A stretch of DNA of 64,000 bases from Bradyrhizobium manausense (GCF_018129685.1 NZ_JAFCLG010000019.1:1-64000), one strand, 5' to 3'. Positions 46,351 to 55,180 are shown, counted from the stretch's first letter. Notes: a model not told the origin generated them from the sequence alone. Made by a program: numbers and translations.

Positions 46351-46625
46351 TTTTCGCAATGCAGGGCGGCGCGCCGTGGGCGGAAAAGCGGCGATCCTGT
46401 GATTCCTGCTAACGATCCCGTGACGGTTTGTCGCTGACAAGTTCCACCGTTGCGTGTGTCATGAATCGCTCCGGGTCAGCGAAGCGAGCCAGTGGTCCCT
46501 TGAGGCTTCCTCGCTGAGCCTCTTGCAGCGGGGAACGGTTGGCGCAATCATGCAATTGTCATGATCCGCGGCTCCGAGGACGGTCTTCGCGGACGGGGTC
46601 ATGCTGCGCGAAGAGGAGGCGCCCC

Positions 46626-46997
46626 ATGAGTCTGACGTCGGAGGATGCCGAACCGAGCGAGCAGCGCGCAGCGGCGCGCCCCGCCGCTGCGAATGCACAG
46701 CCTGGCCGGGTGACGTTCAACCGGCTCGAGCTGCACCGAATTCTCAATCTCTATGGCCGCATGGTCGCCGACGGCGAATGGCGCGACTATGCGATCGATT
46801 TCCTGAAAGACCGCGCGGTGTTCTCGGTGTATCGCCGCGCCTCGGAAGTGCCGATCTACCGCATCGAGAAAGATCCGCGGCTTGCACGCAAGCAGGGCAT
46901 GTACAGCGTGATCTCCGCGACCGGCCTGATCCTGCGCCGCGGCCACGAGCTCGAGCGCGTGCTGCTGGCGATCGACCGGAAGCTGGCGGTGGTGTAG
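46626..46997 (+). CDS. DUF2794 domain protein
   Basis: 123 residues. After a variable Ala/Glu-rich N terminus, VTFNRLELHRILNLYGRMVADGEWRDYAIDFLKDRAVFSVYRRASE and YRIEKDPRLARKQGMYSVISATGLILRRGHELERVLLAI (read as two blocks) match DUF2794, an alphaproteobacterial family of unknown function. ATG 46626 is preceded by GAGGAGGCGCCCC. Cytoplasmic. The upstream ATG-like start at 46539 adds residues typical of non-coding sequence. Confidence 0.9.
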   Translation: MSLTSEDAEPSEQRAAARPAAANAQPGRVTFNRLELHRILNLYGRMVADGEWRDYAIDFLKDRAVFSVYRRASEVPIYRIEKDPRLARKQGMYSVISATGLILRRGHELERVLLAIDRKLAVV

Positions 46998-47012
46998 CGG
47001 CACGAACGGTGC

Positions 47013-47130
47013 CGTAGGGTGGGTTAGCCGAAGGCGTAACCCACCACTTCTGTTGACTTGGAAACACGAGAGGTGGCTTACGCCTGGCGGTTTGCGCTTC
47101 GCGCAATCCGCGGGGCTAACCCACCCTACG
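47013..47130. repeat. CGTAGGGTGGGTTAGCC long inverted repeat (second copy)
   Basis: CGTAGGGTGGGTTAGCC (47013-47029) pairs with GGCTAACCCACCCTACG (47114-47130). The arms match those at 10625-10742 exactly over 17 bases, while the core differs. It lies between DUF2794 and GNAT genes. Confidence 0.88.
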
Positions 47131-47139
47131 AGACCGAGC

Positions 47140-47667
47140 TTATTTCGGCACCGTCGTCGCACCCTCGCCGAGATCGCGCTGCATCATCACCGTATCCAGC
47201 CAGCGGCCGAATTTCAGGCCGACATTCGGATGCGTGCCGATCATCTTGAAGCCGCCCCTGGTGTGCACGCCGATCGAGCCGGCATTGGCGGAATCGCCGA
47301 TCACGGCGATCATCTGCCGGAAGCCGCGCGCCTCGCATTCGCCGATCAGCCGCTCCAGCAGCAGCGAGCCGATGCCGCGGCGGTGGAACGAGGGATCGAG
47401 ATAGATCGAGTTCTCGACGGTGAAGCGGTAGGCCGGGCGCGGCCGGTAGGCGCCGGCATAGGCGTAGCCGGCGACGCGGCCGTCAATGATGGCGACGAAA
47501 TAGGGATAGCCGCCGTCGATGAGCGCGCGATAGCGGCGCGTCATCTCGGCAAGATCAGGCGGGTCCAGCTCGAACGTCGCGGTGCCCTCGCGGACGGCCT
47601 GCTGGTAGATGGCGGTGATGGCGGGGAGGTCGGCCTCAAGGGTGGGCCTGATTTCGGGTGCGGACAT
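47140..47667 (-). CDS. GNAT N-acetyltransferase (phosphinothricin/methionine sulfoximine type)
   Basis: 175 residues. Acetyl-CoA-dependent N-acetyltransferase with the PAT/MddA-like features: IRPTLEADLPAITAIYQQAV, AGYAYAGAYRPRPAYRFTVENSIYL, HRRGIGSLLLERLI (Q/RxxGxG/A acetyl-CoA loop), and ARGFRQMIAVIGDSANAGSIGVHTRGGF, read as separate blocks. Such enzymes detoxify phosphinothricin or methionine sulfone/sulfoximine analogues; the substrate here is inferred only. Convergent with DUF2794. Confidence 0.88.
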   Translation of the reverse strand: MSAPEIRPTLEADLPAITAIYQQAVREGTATFELDPPDLAEMTRRYRALIDGGYPYFVAIIDGRVAGYAYAGAYRPRPAYRFTVENSIYLDPSFHRRGIGSLLLERLIGECEARGFRQMIAVIGDSANAGSIGVHTRGGFKMIGTHPNVGLKFGRWLDTVMMQRDLGEGATTVPK

Positions 47668-47732
47668 GAGGGAAGATTAGAATCTTCCCGGGACGGCTGG
47701 AAGAGGGGCTACGGGACCTCGGCTCCGGCCCC

Positions 47733-47763
47733 AAACAAAAACCCCGGCCTTTCGGCCGGGGTT
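47733..47763 (-). terminator. Rho-independent terminator of the Bax-inhibitor-1 gene
   Basis: Minus strand AACCCCGGCC GAAA GGCCGGGGTT followed by TTTGTTTGG. It is 26 bases beyond the stop codon. Confidence 0.9.
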
Positions 47764-47789
47764 CGTGTCCGTTCTCCCGGGTCTGGCGC

Positions 47790-48581
47790 TTAGTCGCGCT
47801 GGCCGAGGAGCTGCAGCAGGAAGGTGAAGATATTGATGAAGTTCAGGTACAGCGACAGCGCGCCGGTAATCGCCGCGCGCTCGGCGATGTCACCGCCGGC
47901 CGCGGCGTAGCCGTAGATGTAGTCGTTCTTCAGCCGCTGGGTGTCGTAGGCGGTCATGCCGGCGAACACCAGAACGCCCACGATCGAGATGATGAACTGC
48001 ATCATCGTGCTGACCAGGAACATATTGACCAGCAGGGCGATCGCGACGCCGATCATGCCCATGAACAGGAACGAGCCGAAGCCGCTCAGGTCACGCCGCG
48101 TGGTGTAACCGTACAGGCTCAGCGCGCCGAAGGTGGCCGCCGCGATGAAGAACACCCGCACGATCGAGTCATGCGTGTAGACCAGGAAGATGGTCGACAG
48201 CGAGACGCCCATCAGCGCCGAGAACACCCAGAACAGGATCTGGGCCGTCGAGGGGGCCAGGCGGTTGATGCCGGCCGAGATCACGAACACCATGGCGAGC
48301 GGTGCCAGCATGAACAGATATTTCAGCGGGCTCACGAACATCGCGACGCCGAACGGCGTCAGGAACAGCTTGCCGACACGGACGGCTTCCGGGGTCGGAA
48401 CGTCAGTGACGGCAGCCATGTAGACACCGAGCGCGGCAAGGCCCGTGATGGCGAGGCCAATGCTCATGTAATTGTAGATGCGCAGCATGTAGGCGCGCAG
48501 ACCGGCGTCGACCGTCGCGGCGTCAACACGCCCGGCGGCCCGGCCGAAAGGAGAAGCGTAATTGCGGTCTAGGTCCGACAT
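47790..48581 (-). CDS. Bax inhibitor-1/YccA (YbhL-like) membrane protein
   Basis: 263 residues, seven hydrophobic segments in the BI-1/TMBIM layout. Begins MSDLDRNYASPFGRAAG, with GLAITGLAALGVYMAA, and ends ALSLYLNFINIFTFLLQLLGQRD, the common C-terminal pattern of bacterial YbhL proteins. Family members are pH-sensitive calcium-leak or stress-related inner-membrane proteins. The ATG at 48581 is used; the frame upstream to 48626 overlaps the leader hairpin. Confidence 0.93.
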   Translation of the reverse strand: MSDLDRNYASPFGRAAGRVDAATVDAGLRAYMLRIYNYMSIGLAITGLAALGVYMAAVTDVPTPEAVRVGKLFLTPFGVAMFVSPLKYLFMLAPLAMVFVISAGINRLAPSTAQILFWVFSALMGVSLSTIFLVYTHDSIVRVFFIAAATFGALSLYGYTTRRDLSGFGSFLFMGMIGVAIALLVNMFLVSTMMQFIISIVGVLVFAGMTAYDTQRLKNDYIYGYAAAGGDIAERAAITGALSLYLNFINIFTFLLQLLGQRD

Positions 48582-48863
48582 GGTCGAATTCCCGTTGGTT
48601 GCCCGGTCCGGCATGGGGGGTGCCATGCCGCCGGTTCGTCAATTCTATCTCGGATACCGATGTCTGCCGACATTAATTTTGGCTAACAATCGGGGCTCCG
48701 AACCCATCCGATATGTGGGAAACTAACACATTCGGTGCAACGGTCCATGCGCGGCCGAATGTCGCCCTCGTCGCACGATCCTGACGCGAGCCTGACGAGC
48801 AAATGTGGTTAATTGCGGAAATCGCGCGATTCCGGCCCCGCGTGCGGCGGCCGCTACCTTTTG
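48582..48863. other. Intergenic region between Bax-inhibitor gene and ABC permease
   Basis: It holds the leader hairpin and the Bax-inhibitor promoter on the minus strand. The remaining 200 bases show no coding frame or recognised RNA, although they include the 3' flank of the permease gene, where no U-tract terminator is visible. Confidence 0.4.
48590..48640 (-). promoter_or_regulatory. Probable ybhL RNA leader
   Basis: An 8-bp hairpin CGGCAUGG..CCAUGCCG (plus coordinates 48609-48616 and 48623-48630) with CACCCC in the loop and outer CCGG/CCGG pairs sits immediately upstream of the ribosome-binding region. A conserved 'ybhL' leader has been described upstream of ybhL genes of Rhizobiales, and the position and gene fit. 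I could not compare with its covariance model, so the identity is by context. Confidence 0.5.
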
Positions 48864-51434
48864 TCACAAATTCCGCAACACCGTGGCGGGCTTTTTGTTC
48901 AACGCCAGCAGCGTGCCGGCAAGACCAAGCCCGACGGTGACGACCAGGGCGGCCGCAACCACGCCGGCTGCGCTTGCAGCCTGCCAGACGAAAGTCAGCG
49001 TCATCAGCCGCGTTACGATCATCCAGGCGGCGAGGCTGCCGGCGATCACGCCGAACACCGCGGTGGCAAGGCCGATCAGCAGATATTCGAGCGCATAGGC
49101 CCCGAGCAGCCGCAGCCGCGTCGCGCCCAGCGTCTTCAGGATCACCGCATCATAGACCCTGTGACGATGCCCGGCGGCGAGCGCGCCGCCCAGCACCAGG
49201 ATCGCCGAGATCAGCGTCACGGAACTGGCGCCGCGGATCGCCAGCGCGAGATTGGTCACCACCGCGCCGACCGTCTCCATCACCTCGCGCACGCGCACGC
49301 TCGTCACCATTGGGTAAGCGTCCGCGACCTGCTTGATGATCTTGCCGTCGCCGGTCGCATCGCCCGAAGCTTCGGTCAGCGTCGCGATATGGGTATGCGG
49401 CGCGCCCTTGAACGCGTTCGGCGAAAACACCAGCACGAAATTGATGCCGAGCCCCTGCCAGTCGATGGTGCGCAAATTGCCGATTTTCGCCGGGATGTCG
49501 CGGCCGAGCACGTTGACCACGATCTCGTCGCCGAGCTTCAAGCCGAGCCCGTCGGCGATCTTCTTCTCCATCGAGACCAGCGGCGGGCCGGAATAGTCGG
49601 CGCCCCACCATTCGCCCTCCACCACCTTGGAGCCCTTCGGCAGTTCGCCGGTATAGGTCAGGCCGCGATCGCTCTGCAGCACCCATTCGGAATCGGTTGA
49701 CGGCTTGAGATCCTCGGCGCGGACGCCGCGGGCGGCGACGATACGCCCGCGCAGCATGGGCACGTCCTCGACCTTCGCGCCCGGCGCAATCTGGCGCAGA
49801 TAATCGTCGAAGGGGGCCGCCTGCGTGCTCGGAATGTCGATGAAGTAGAATGACGGCGCCCGGTCGGGCAGCGCGGCGAGGAACTGCCGGCGCAGATTGC
49901 CGTCGATCTGGGTGATGGTGACGAGCACGGCGAGGCCGAGGCCAAGCGACAGCACGACCGAGGGCGTCAGCGCCCCCGGCCGGTGGATGTTGGCGATCGC
50001 CAACCGCAGCATGGTGAAGCGCGTGCGCGGCAGTTTTCGCGCGATGGCCATCAGCAAGGCGGCAACACCGCGCAGAACCGCGAATACGACGACGGATGAG
50101 GCCACGAACACCGCGGCGATGCGCTTGTCGAAGGAGAGGCCGATCACGACGGCGACGAGTAGCGCGACGACGGCGCCCATGAACACGACATAGCTGAGGC
50201 GCGGCCGGTGCCATTCGGCGGCGACGGTGTCGCGGAACAGCGCGGCGACCGGCACGTCATGAACGCGCCCGAGCGGCCACAGGCCGAACGCAAGTGCGGT
50301 GAGCAGGCCATAGAGGAAGGACAGCGCGAGCTCGTCGGCATGCACGGCCGGCACCACCGGGAGCGGCAGCAGCTTGCCGAACAGGCCGACGATGGCGAAT
50401 GGCGTTGCCGCGCCGAGCGCGAGACCAATCACCGATCCGATCGCGGCGAGCAGGACGACTTGTGCGAGATAAATGCCGAACACGTCGCGCCCCGTGGCGC
50501 CGACGGCCTTGAAGGCCGCGATCACTTCGAGCCGGCGGTCGATATGGCTCTTCACGGCATTGGCCACACCGACGCCGCCGACCAAAAGCGCGGCGAGTCC
50601 CACCAGCGTCAGGAACTGCGTGAAGCGGCTGATATTGCGCTCGAGCTGCGGCGAGGCGTTGGAGCGGCTGCGGACCTCCCAGCCGGCCTGCGGCGCGGCG
50701 TCGCGCGCATCGGCGATGAAGGCGTCGGTGGCGCGGTCGCTGTTGGCGGTGTCAGGCAGCTTCACGCGATAGACCCAGCGCACCAGGCTGCCGGGCTGAA
50801 TGAGGCCGGTCGCGCGCAGGCCCGCCTCGCTGATCAGGAAGCGGGGGCCGAAGCCGAGGCCGCCGGCGAGCTTGTCGGGCTCGGCCTCGACGCTGCTGCG
50901 GATCTGGAAGGTGGCCGAGCCGATGGTGACGCGGTCGCCTGTTTTCAGCGACAGCCGCGCCAGCAGCGTCGGATCGGCAGCCGCGCCGAATGCACCGTCA
51001 CGCTCCGCGACCAGGTCGGACATCGGCAGCTGCGGCGCCAGCGTGAGCTGTCCCAGCAACGGATAGGTGTCGTCGACCGCCTTCATCTCGACCAGTGCCA
51101 GCTTGCCGTCCGCCGAGCGCGCCATGCCGCGCAGGGTCGAGGCGACGGAGACGGTGCCGCGCGAGCGCAGAAAGGCGACTTCCTCAGGCTTCGCCTCGCG
51201 CTGGAACAGCACGAAGGAAACGTCGCCGCCGAGCAGCGTGCGACCTTCGCGCGCAAGCCCATCGCTCAAGCTCGCCGACACCGAGCCGACACCTGATATC
51301 GCCATCACGCCGAGGGCGATGCAGGCGATGAAGACGTAGAAGCCGCGCAAGCCGCCGCGCAATTCGCGCAAGGCATAACGCAGCGACAGCGCGACGCCGT
51401 TCGGCTTCGCAAATGGTTCGACGGCTGCGCTCAT
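48864..51434 (-). CDS. ABC transporter permease (FtsX-like, two-module)
   Basis: 856 residues with two FtsX-type permease modules, each with an N-terminal helix, periplasmic loop and three terminal helices, giving about ten membrane segments. It belongs to the YbbP/LolCE-like family of lipoprotein- or envelope-related exporters: YALRELRGGLRGFYVFIACIALGVM at the start and ATRLRLLGAYALEYLLIGLATAVFGVIAGSLAAWMI near the end. Partner is the ATP-binding gene that overlaps by 4 bases upstream. Substrate unknown; linked in other bacteria to lipoprotein sorting or lipase handling. Confidence 0.88.
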   Translation of the reverse strand: MSAAVEPFAKPNGVALSLRYALRELRGGLRGFYVFIACIALGVMAISGVGSVSASLSDGLAREGRTLLGGDVSFVLFQREAKPEEVAFLRSRGTVSVASTLRGMARSADGKLALVEMKAVDDTYPLLGQLTLAPQLPMSDLVAERDGAFGAAADPTLLARLSLKTGDRVTIGSATFQIRSSVEAEPDKLAGGLGFGPRFLISEAGLRATGLIQPGSLVRWVYRVKLPDTANSDRATDAFIADARDAAPQAGWEVRSRSNASPQLERNISRFTQFLTLVGLAALLVGGVGVANAVKSHIDRRLEVIAAFKAVGATGRDVFGIYLAQVVLLAAIGSVIGLALGAATPFAIVGLFGKLLPLPVVPAVHADELALSFLYGLLTALAFGLWPLGRVHDVPVAALFRDTVAAEWHRPRLSYVVFMGAVVALLVAVVIGLSFDKRIAAVFVASSVVVFAVLRGVAALLMAIARKLPRTRFTMLRLAIANIHRPGALTPSVVLSLGLGLAVLVTITQIDGNLRRQFLAALPDRAPSFYFIDIPSTQAAPFDDYLRQIAPGAKVEDVPMLRGRIVAARGVRAEDLKPSTDSEWVLQSDRGLTYTGELPKGSKVVEGEWWGADYSGPPLVSMEKKIADGLGLKLGDEIVVNVLGRDIPAKIGNLRTIDWQGLGINFVLVFSPNAFKGAPHTHIATLTEASGDATGDGKIIKQVADAYPMVTSVRVREVMETVGAVVTNLALAIRGASSVTLISAILVLGGALAAGHRHRVYDAVILKTLGATRLRLLGAYALEYLLIGLATAVFGVIAGSLAAWMIVTRLMTLTFVWQAASAAGVVAAALVVTVGLGLAGTLLALNKKPATVLRNL

Positions 51435-52153
51435 GCGTTGGTCGTCTGGGTGTCGATGCGACCCGAACGCAGGCGGATCACGCGATCGCAGCGATGCGCG
51501 AGCGAGGAATCGTGTGTCACCAGCACCAGCGTCATGCCGCGCTCGGCATGTTTGGTGAAGAGCAGGTCGACGATCTGTTTTCCGGTGGCCTCGTCGAGAT
51601 TGCCGGTCGGCTCGTCGGCGACGAGGATGGCGGGATCGGGCGCCAGCGCGCGCGCAAGCGCGACGCGCTGCTGTTCGCCGCCGGAGAGCTGTGTCGGATA
51701 ATGATGCAGGCGATCGCCGAGCCCGACCGATTGCAGCTCCTCGGCCGCGCGCTTGCTGGCATCGGGATTGCCGGCAAGCTCGAGCGGCACGGCGACATTC
51801 TCCAGCGCCGTCATGGTCGGGATCAGGTGGAAGGACTGGAAGACGATGCCGACCTGGCGGCCGCGGAAGCGGGCCAGCGCGTCTTCGTCGAGGGCATTGA
51901 AAGGCGTGCCTGACACCACCACTTCTCCGCTATCAGGACGCTCCAGCCCCGCCATCACCATCAGCAGCGTGGATTTGCCCGAGCCTGACGGGCCGATCAG
52001 GCCGATCGTCTCGCCCGAGCCGACGCGCAGGCTGATATCCTTGAGGATGTGAACGCGTGCCGCCCCCGACCCCAATGAGAGATTGACGTTGGAGATGGAG
52101 ATGGTGTCCGGCGCAGTGCCGGCGAGCGAAGAGGGAGAGATGCTGATGTCCAT
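51431..52153 (-). CDS. ABC transporter ATP-binding protein (LolD/YbbA-like)
   Basis: 240 residues. Walker A GLIGPSGSGKSTLLMVMAGL (about 51-70), LSGGEQQRVALARALAPDP signature, ILVADEPTGNLDEATG Walker B, and LVTHDSSLAHRCDRVIRL. The nearest family is LolD/YbbA. The ATG at 52151-52153 is preferred; a TTG start 18 bases upstream is also possible. Its stop overlaps the permease start (ATGA). Confidence 0.9.
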   Translation of the reverse strand: MDISISPSSLAGTAPDTISISNVNLSLGSGAARVHILKDISLRVGSGETIGLIGPSGSGKSTLLMVMAGLERPDSGEVVVSGTPFNALDEDALARFRGRQVGIVFQSFHLIPTMTALENVAVPLELAGNPDASKRAAEELQSVGLGDRLHHYPTQLSGGEQQRVALARALAPDPAILVADEPTGNLDEATGKQIVDLLFTKHAERGMTLVLVTHDSSLAHRCDRVIRLRSGRIDTQTTNA

Positions 52154-52844
52154 GGTCCGGTCATATGGCAACTCCGATGCCGCGGTCGAGAGGCGTTACG
52201 GATTGTTCATGCACATAGCCGTGTTGATGCTCGCTTTGATGACGCTCGCCGGTCCCGCTCGGGCGGACGCGACAAAACCGATCAAGCTTGTCGTGCTCGG
52301 CGATTCCCTGAGTGCCGGTCTTGGCCTCCCTGCGCAGGACGCGTTTCCGGCGAAACTTCAAAAAGCCTTGCAGACCAAAGGCATAATGGTCGACATGATC
52401 AATGCCGGGGTGTCGGGCGACACCTCGTCCGGCGGCCGCGACAGGCTCGACTGGTCGGTCTCCGACGGAACCGAGGGCGTCATTGTCGAGCTCGGCGCCA
52501 ACGATGCGATGCGCGGCATCGACCCCGACTTGACGCGGGCGTCGCTGACCGACATCGTCCAGCGTCTCAAGGCGCGCAAGATCGCCGTGATGCTGTGTGG
52601 CATGCTGGCGCCGCCGAATTTCGGCGCGGATTATGGCGCGCGCTTCAATTCGATTTATCCGGATCTGGCGAAACGATTCGACGTGCCGCTCTATCCATTC
52701 TTCCTCGACGGTGTCGCCGCCGACGCCAGGCTCAATCAAGCCGACGGCATTCATCCGACCGCTGAAGGCGTCGACATCATCGTCGGCAGGATGCTGCCCA
52801 CGGTGGAGGCATTCGTGCGCACGATCGGCGAGCAACGCCGATGA
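52152..52844 (+). CDS. Exported SGNH (GDSL) esterase, TesA/arylesterase-like
   Basis: 230 residues from the ATG at 52152; ATG 52209 (MHIAVLML) is an alternative. Signal peptide core HIAVLMLALMTLAGPARA. Catalytic Ser in VVLGDSLSAGLGL, Gly and Asn in ELGANDAMRG, Asp/His in ADGIHPTAEG: a complete SGNH triad. TesA-like proteins hydrolyse acyl-esters in the periplasm. It is divergent from the LolD-like gene. YbbA/YbbP-TesA pairing is known in E. coli, which supports functional association. Confidence 0.9.
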   Translation: MVRSYGNSDAAVERRYGLFMHIAVLMLALMTLAGPARADATKPIKLVVLGDSLSAGLGLPAQDAFPAKLQKALQTKGIMVDMINAGVSGDTSSGGRDRLDWSVSDGTEGVIVELGANDAMRGIDPDLTRASLTDIVQRLKARKIAVMLCGMLAPPNFGADYGARFNSIYPDLAKRFDVPLYPFFLDGVAADARLNQADGIHPTAEGVDIIVGRMLPTVEAFVRTIGEQRR

Positions 52845-53018
52845 AAAGCAGGCAATGCTAACCCTAACAACCGGGGTTTTCCCGGTGTAGCCTTGGCAAC
52901 TCTTCGCAGAGTCACACAACTGCGATAGGAATCAGGGTACCGGTGATTCGTCACCGGCTCTAAAATTTGGATATGATCCTTCCCAGGGATCATGCCCAAG
53001 CATCGGGAGTGCGAAACG

Positions 53019-53555
53019 ATGCCGCGTTTGTTCACTGGTCTGGAAATTCCGGCCGAGATCGGCCAGTCGCTTTCCAACTTAAGGGGCGGCCTTCCCGGCG
53101 CCCGGTGGATCGATCCCGAAAATTATCACGTCACGTTACGTTTCATCGGCGACATCGACGGCGCCTCCGCCAACGAGATCGCATCGATGCTGTTTCGCGT
53201 CGATCGCAAGCCTTTCGAGGTGAAGGTGCAGGGCTTGCAAAGCTTCGGTGGCCGCAAGCCGCGCGCGGTGGTCGCCACCATCGCGCCGAGCAAACCGCTG
53301 ATGGATCTGCAGGCCGAGCTCGAACGCATGATGCAGCGGATCGGCCTCGATCCGGAAGGGCGCAAATTCATTCCCCACGTCACGCTGGCCCGGCTGCATG
53401 ACGCAACCGACCGCGACGTCGCCGACTATCTCTCGATCCGAGGCTACTTTCCGAGCAAGGTGTTCATGGCCGAGCGGTTCGTGCTGTTCTCGTCGCGCGC
53501 ATCGACGGGCGGCGGACCGTACGTGGTCGAGGACGCTTACGAACTGTGCGAGTGA
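53019..53555 (+). CDS. thpR: RNA 2',3'-cyclic phosphodiesterase
   Basis: 178 residues. 2H phosphoesterase with both H-x-T motifs: NYHVTLRFIGD (about 37-47) and IPHVTLARL (about 121-129). Acts on 2',3'-cyclic RNA ends. The start MPRLFTGLEIPAEIGQSL is family-typical; an in-frame ATG at 52992 was not used. Cytoplasmic, monocistronic. Confidence 0.94.
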   Translation: MPRLFTGLEIPAEIGQSLSNLRGGLPGARWIDPENYHVTLRFIGDIDGASANEIASMLFRVDRKPFEVKVQGLQSFGGRKPRAVVATIAPSKPLMDLQAELERMMQRIGLDPEGRKFIPHVTLARLHDATDRDVADYLSIRGYFPSKVFMAERFVLFSSRASTGGGPYVVEDAYELCE

Positions 53556-53565
53556 GCTTGGCTCT

Positions 53566-53672
53566 CGTGCCCCGGCCTCTGAGCCGGGGCCCAGTCTTTC
53601 CGTGAAGCATGAACGAAACAGTGGGTCCCGGACGCGCAGCATCGCAAGAGCGCTGCAGCGCGTCCGGGACAC
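53566..53672. repeat. GTGCCCCGGC/GTCCCGGACGC paired-palindrome repeat
   Basis: The left half CCCCGGCCTCTGAGCCGGGG and the right half CCCGGACGCG..CGCGTCCGGGAC each form stems, the second with CGCAAGAGCG inside. It lies between thpR and zapE. Confidence 0.82.
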
Positions 53673-53738
53673 CAGCGCATAGCGCCCCGCACCAATTCAC
53701 GGCTTGCAATTTCCGCCGGTCTCTGGCGGTAAAGGGCG

Positions 53739-54926
53739 ATGCTCTCCACCCAGAATTCTTCCTTCAGCGAAGCCTACCAGACCCGGATCGCCTCCGGCGC
53801 GATCGAGCCCGATGCCGCGCAGGCCGAGGTCGCCGAGGCCTATGCGGCGCTGGACCTGCGGCTCGCGAACTACAGCCCCAGGCGCAAGCAGGGCCTGCTC
53901 GCCCGTCTGTTCAGCAACGGCGACAAGGATGGGGCGCCGCACGGGCTCTATGTTCACGGCGAGGTCGGCCGCGGCAAGACGATGCTGATGGATCTGTTCT
54001 TCCAGCACTCCAATGTCGAGCACAAGCGCCGCGCGCATTTCCACGAATTCATGGCCGATGTGCATGAGCGCATCTACGACTATCGCCAGAGCATCGCGCG
54101 CGGACAGATCCCTGATGGCGACGTCATCGCGCTGACGGCGCACGCGATCTTCGAGGAGAGCTGGCTGCTCTGCTTCGACGAATTCCACGTCACCGACATC
54201 GCCGATGCAATGATCCTCGGACGCTTGTTCGCAAAACTGTTCGAGCTCGGCACCGTCGTGGTCGCAACCTCCAACGTTGCGCCGGAAGATCTCTACAAGG
54301 GCGGCTTGAACCGCGCGCTGTTCCTGCCCTTCATCAAGCAGATCACCGACCACATGGATGTGCGACGGCTGGATGCGCGGACGGATTTCCGGCTGGAAAA
54401 ACTTCAGGGCGTGCCGATGTGGCTGACGCCGGCGGATGGCGATGCGGATGCCGCCCTCGACAAGGCCTGGGTGAAGATGACCGGCAACGCCAGGTGCAAG
54501 TCGCGCGACATCCTGATCAAGGGCCGCACCCTGCACGTACCGTGCTCGGCCCATGGCGTGGCGCGCTTTGCCTTCGCCGATCTTTGCGAGAGACCGCTCG
54601 GCGCATCCGACTACCTCAGGCTGGCGCACGATTATCACACCATCCTGGTCGACCATATTCCAGTGATGGACCTCTCCCAGCGCAACGCCGCCAAGCGTTT
54701 CATCACGCTGATCGACACGCTCTATGACAATGCCGTGAAGCTGATGGCCTCGGCCGATGCCAACCCGATCTCGCTCTACCTCGCCCATGAGGGCACCGAG
54801 GCGATGGAGTTCAAGCGGACGTCGTCGCGGCTGATCGAGATGAGTTCGGAATCCTATCTGGCGCTGCCTCACGGCCGCAAGGATTCCACCGCCAGCGGCT
54901 CGACCAAGGGCCTGGTCGAGACTTAA
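53739..54926 (+). CDS. zapE: Cell division protein ZapE (AFG1-like ATPase)
   Basis: 395 residues. AAA-type ATPase that acts on the Z ring or membrane protein quality control. Walker A YVHGEVGRGKTMLMDLFF (about 70-85), Walker B LLCFDEFHVTDIADAMIL, TSNVAPEDLYKGGLNRALFLPFI, then RFAFADLCERPLGASDYL. ATG 53739 was used. It precedes mdh by 254 bases with a repeat between, as in many alphaproteobacteria. Confidence 0.94.
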   Translation: MLSTQNSSFSEAYQTRIASGAIEPDAAQAEVAEAYAALDLRLANYSPRRKQGLLARLFSNGDKDGAPHGLYVHGEVGRGKTMLMDLFFQHSNVEHKRRAHFHEFMADVHERIYDYRQSIARGQIPDGDVIALTAHAIFEESWLLCFDEFHVTDIADAMILGRLFAKLFELGTVVVATSNVAPEDLYKGGLNRALFLPFIKQITDHMDVRRLDARTDFRLEKLQGVPMWLTPADGDADAALDKAWVKMTGNARCKSRDILIKGRTLHVPCSAHGVARFAFADLCERPLGASDYLRLAHDYHTILVDHIPVMDLSQRNAAKRFITLIDTLYDNAVKLMASADANPISLYLAHEGTEAMEFKRTSSRLIEMSSESYLALPHGRKDSTASGSTKGLVET

Positions 54927-54944
54927 GTCCTATTTGCCGGCGCC

Positions 54945-55051
54945 GTCATTCCGGGGCGCGACGAAAGTCGCGAGCCCAAAATCCATTGCGCCACCCACTC
55001 TGCCGCCCGATGGATTCCGGGCCTGCGCCTGTTGGCGCATCCCGGAATGAC
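54945..55051. repeat. GTCATTCCGGGGCGCG paired-palindrome repeat
   Basis: GTCATTCCGGGGCGCG..CGCATCCCGGAATGAC are inverted. Same family as 46097-46200. Confidence 0.83.
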
Positions 55052-55106
55052 GACCGGGTATGTTGATTGCTATCGCGCCAAGCCCGACAATTGGGCATCC
55101 ACCGAC

Positions 55107-55135
55107 TTGAACGGGGGAGGCGAAAGGGATAACCA
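55107..55135 (+). promoter_or_regulatory. Predicted sigma-70-type promoter of mdh
   Basis: TTGAAC (55107-55112), 17 bases, TAACCA (55130-55135). This gives a leader of about 40 bases before the mdh ATG. Only pattern-based support. Confidence 0.4.
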
Positions 55136-55180
55136 CCCTCTCAGTTTTCCCCTCTTCACGTGTCTAAAGGACAGGTTCAC

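Noticed and set aside
46229..46440. Identity of the small RNA as 6S, tmRNA, RNase P RNA or 4.5S RNA
   Set aside because: None of the signature motifs (GAGGAAAGTCC of RNase P, the CAGGTCCG-GGAAGCAGC core of SRP RNA, a tmRNA tag frame) is present. Left as unknown.
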